A DNA stretch of 64,000 nucleotides. Source: an uncultured Oleispira sp. Lineage in GTDB: Bacteria; Pseudomonadota; Gammaproteobacteria; Pseudomonadales; Oceanobacteraceae. Below are positions 63,253-64,000 of this stretch, piece by piece. The position numbers and the translations under genes were made by a program. How positions within the stretch are numbered: position 1 is the stretch's first letter; every line of letters begins with the position of its first letter. Below the pieces are notes generated by a model. That model saw nothing but the letters and a program-made list of their open reading frames with translations. It was not told where the DNA came from and did not search any database. The stretch lies in contig CAJXUD010000013.1 in NCBI GenBank assembly GCA_913061415.1, forward strand, positions 31,442 to 95,441, given 5' to 3'.

Positions 63253-64000
63253 TTAATGAAACATCAGTTTACAAGTCGCTAAGCCTGGAGGCCTTTGGTA
63301 GTGAAGATTTTCACAAGCCATGCGTAAACTACGCTCGCCACCCACAAATGAGCTAAAGCATCCTTCAAAGTTGGAAGTCATTTCTAACCACTGGTCTTCA
63401 TCAACATCCAACCTATCTAGAATTTTTTCAGCACTCGCACTGATCGCACCGCGCTTATCCTTTCTTAAAACTCTTCCGGTACTATCAACCAATTCAAGAT
63501 AATCACTCAGCTTCATTTGAATACCTTCAGGCTGGCCCTGCTTTGGATTGCCGACAAAAGGATAAAGAGATTTTTCTTGCTGATTTATATGATTGGGATT
63601 TGAACTTTCTTCCGCTTTTTCACAGCGTTTTTTAATCGAGGTATGATCAGATTTTTCCGGAGTAGCCGCCATCTTTGCACGAATAGGATTTAAATCGACA
63701 TACGCCATACACGCCATCAATGCAGCTTCATCTAGCAGCGCTTGTGATTTGAAACGACCTTCCCAGAAACGACCGGTACAGCCATCTTCAGCATTCGCTT
63801 CGCGCGCCACGGCTTCATTTAGAATGCGCATAAACCAACTAATATCTAGAAGACGCGAACGCCATTCATCAATGGTTTCCTGAAATACCAGCATCTCAAC
63901 TTTCGACAACTCACCCTCATTTTTAAGATACTTTTGCGAAAATATTGTGCCATTGAAAAGCTGATGCCAGCGCTCCACAACTTCATAGTCAGACCAACTC
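63253..64000 (-). CDS. RAYT transposase, second large copy, 5' end beyond window
   Basis: At least 241 residues visible on the minus strand, with its start past the right edge. Very similar to the copy at 60696 (for example 'RWHQLFNGTIFSQKYLKNEG', NAEDGCTGRFWEGRF, YVDLNPIRAKMA). The catalytic HUH part lies outside, so whether it is intact cannot be seen. The 3' flank 'GGCATCTGATAA' also matches the other copy, so the duplicated segment extends beyond the gene. Confidence 0.85.
   Translation of the reverse strand, partial: SWSDYEVVERWHQLFNGTIFSQKYLKNEGELSKVEMLVFQETIDEWRSRLLDISWFMRILNEAVAREANAEDGCTGRFWEGRFKSQALLDEAALMACMAYVDLNPIRAKMAATPEKSDHTSIKKRCEKAEESSNPNHINQQEKSLYPFVGNPKQGQPEGIQMKLSDYLELVDSTGRVLRKDKRGAISASAEKILDRLDVDEDQWLEMTSNFEGCFSSFVGGERSLRMACENLHYQRPPGLATCKLMFH

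Overview
The window looks like a chromosomal segment of a marine gammaproteobacterium, probably an Oceanospirillales-type organism such as the Oleispira/Bermanella/Thalassolituus group. This placement is inferred from gene content and AT-rich composition; no database search was possible. The core gene order is gammaproteobacterial: a hemA-prfA operon diverges from a TPR lipoprotein-lolB-ispE-tRNA-Gln-prs-rplY-pth-ychF block. Type II secretion genes (gspN, gspC, gspD), an iron superoxide dismutase and a class I fumarase are also present.

Region by region. 0-4.2 kb: a four-gene minus-strand operon that I consider the most remarkable part of the window. In order of transcription it encodes a FlgO/CsgG-like outer-membrane protein, a TPR lipoprotein, a natural FliF-FliG chimera, and a MotA-type stator subunit cut by the window edge. 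No other flagellar genes accompany it, so it resembles a stripped-down flagellar-type motor coupled to its own outer-membrane parts. 4.2-11.7 kb: fumarase, small exported proteins (including a tandem paralogous pair), an acyl-CoA-dehydrogenase-like protein, a coiled-coil membrane protein, sodB and yceF. 11.8-15.6 kb: gspD, gspC and gspN, with a Fur-box-like palindrome upstream of gspN. 15.6-24.2 kb: a double thioredoxin-fold protein, small proteins, then the operon hemA-prfA-rmuC-cmoA-cmoB. 24.4-31.5 kb: the lolB-ispE-tRNA-Gln-prs-rplY-pth-ychF housekeeping block. 31.5-35.7 kb: a PilT/PilU retraction ATPase, a Nif3-like protein, a DegS/AlgW-type periplasmic protease and a GIY-YIG-like protein.

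35.7-58.9 kb is accessory. An IS256-family element (37447-38815) with a 9-bp target duplication splits a CheY-like gene that reads through perfectly when the insertion is removed. There follow several transcription regulators, an M4-type metallopeptidase lipoprotein in an operon with an alpha/beta hydrolase, and an 876-residue beta-helix protein that appears to be an in-frame fusion of a GlyGly-CTERM protein with a separate outer-membrane barrel. Next come an M23 peptidase whose signal peptide can only be reached from a non-AUG start, a photolyase pair, a glutathione peroxidase, hflX and a flavin reductase-SDR fusion.

58.9-64 kb is a decaying, repeat-rich region. It holds three REP-associated tyrosine transposase (RAYT) copies: one deleted remnant, one frameshifted, and one cut by the window edge. 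Around them lie hairpin-forming REP-like repeats, a truncated effector-like C-terminus, small membrane proteins, and an unrecognised 333-residue membrane protein. The GlyGly-CTERM proteins and the gspNCD genes probably belong to one export route (type II secretion plus rhombosortase processing).
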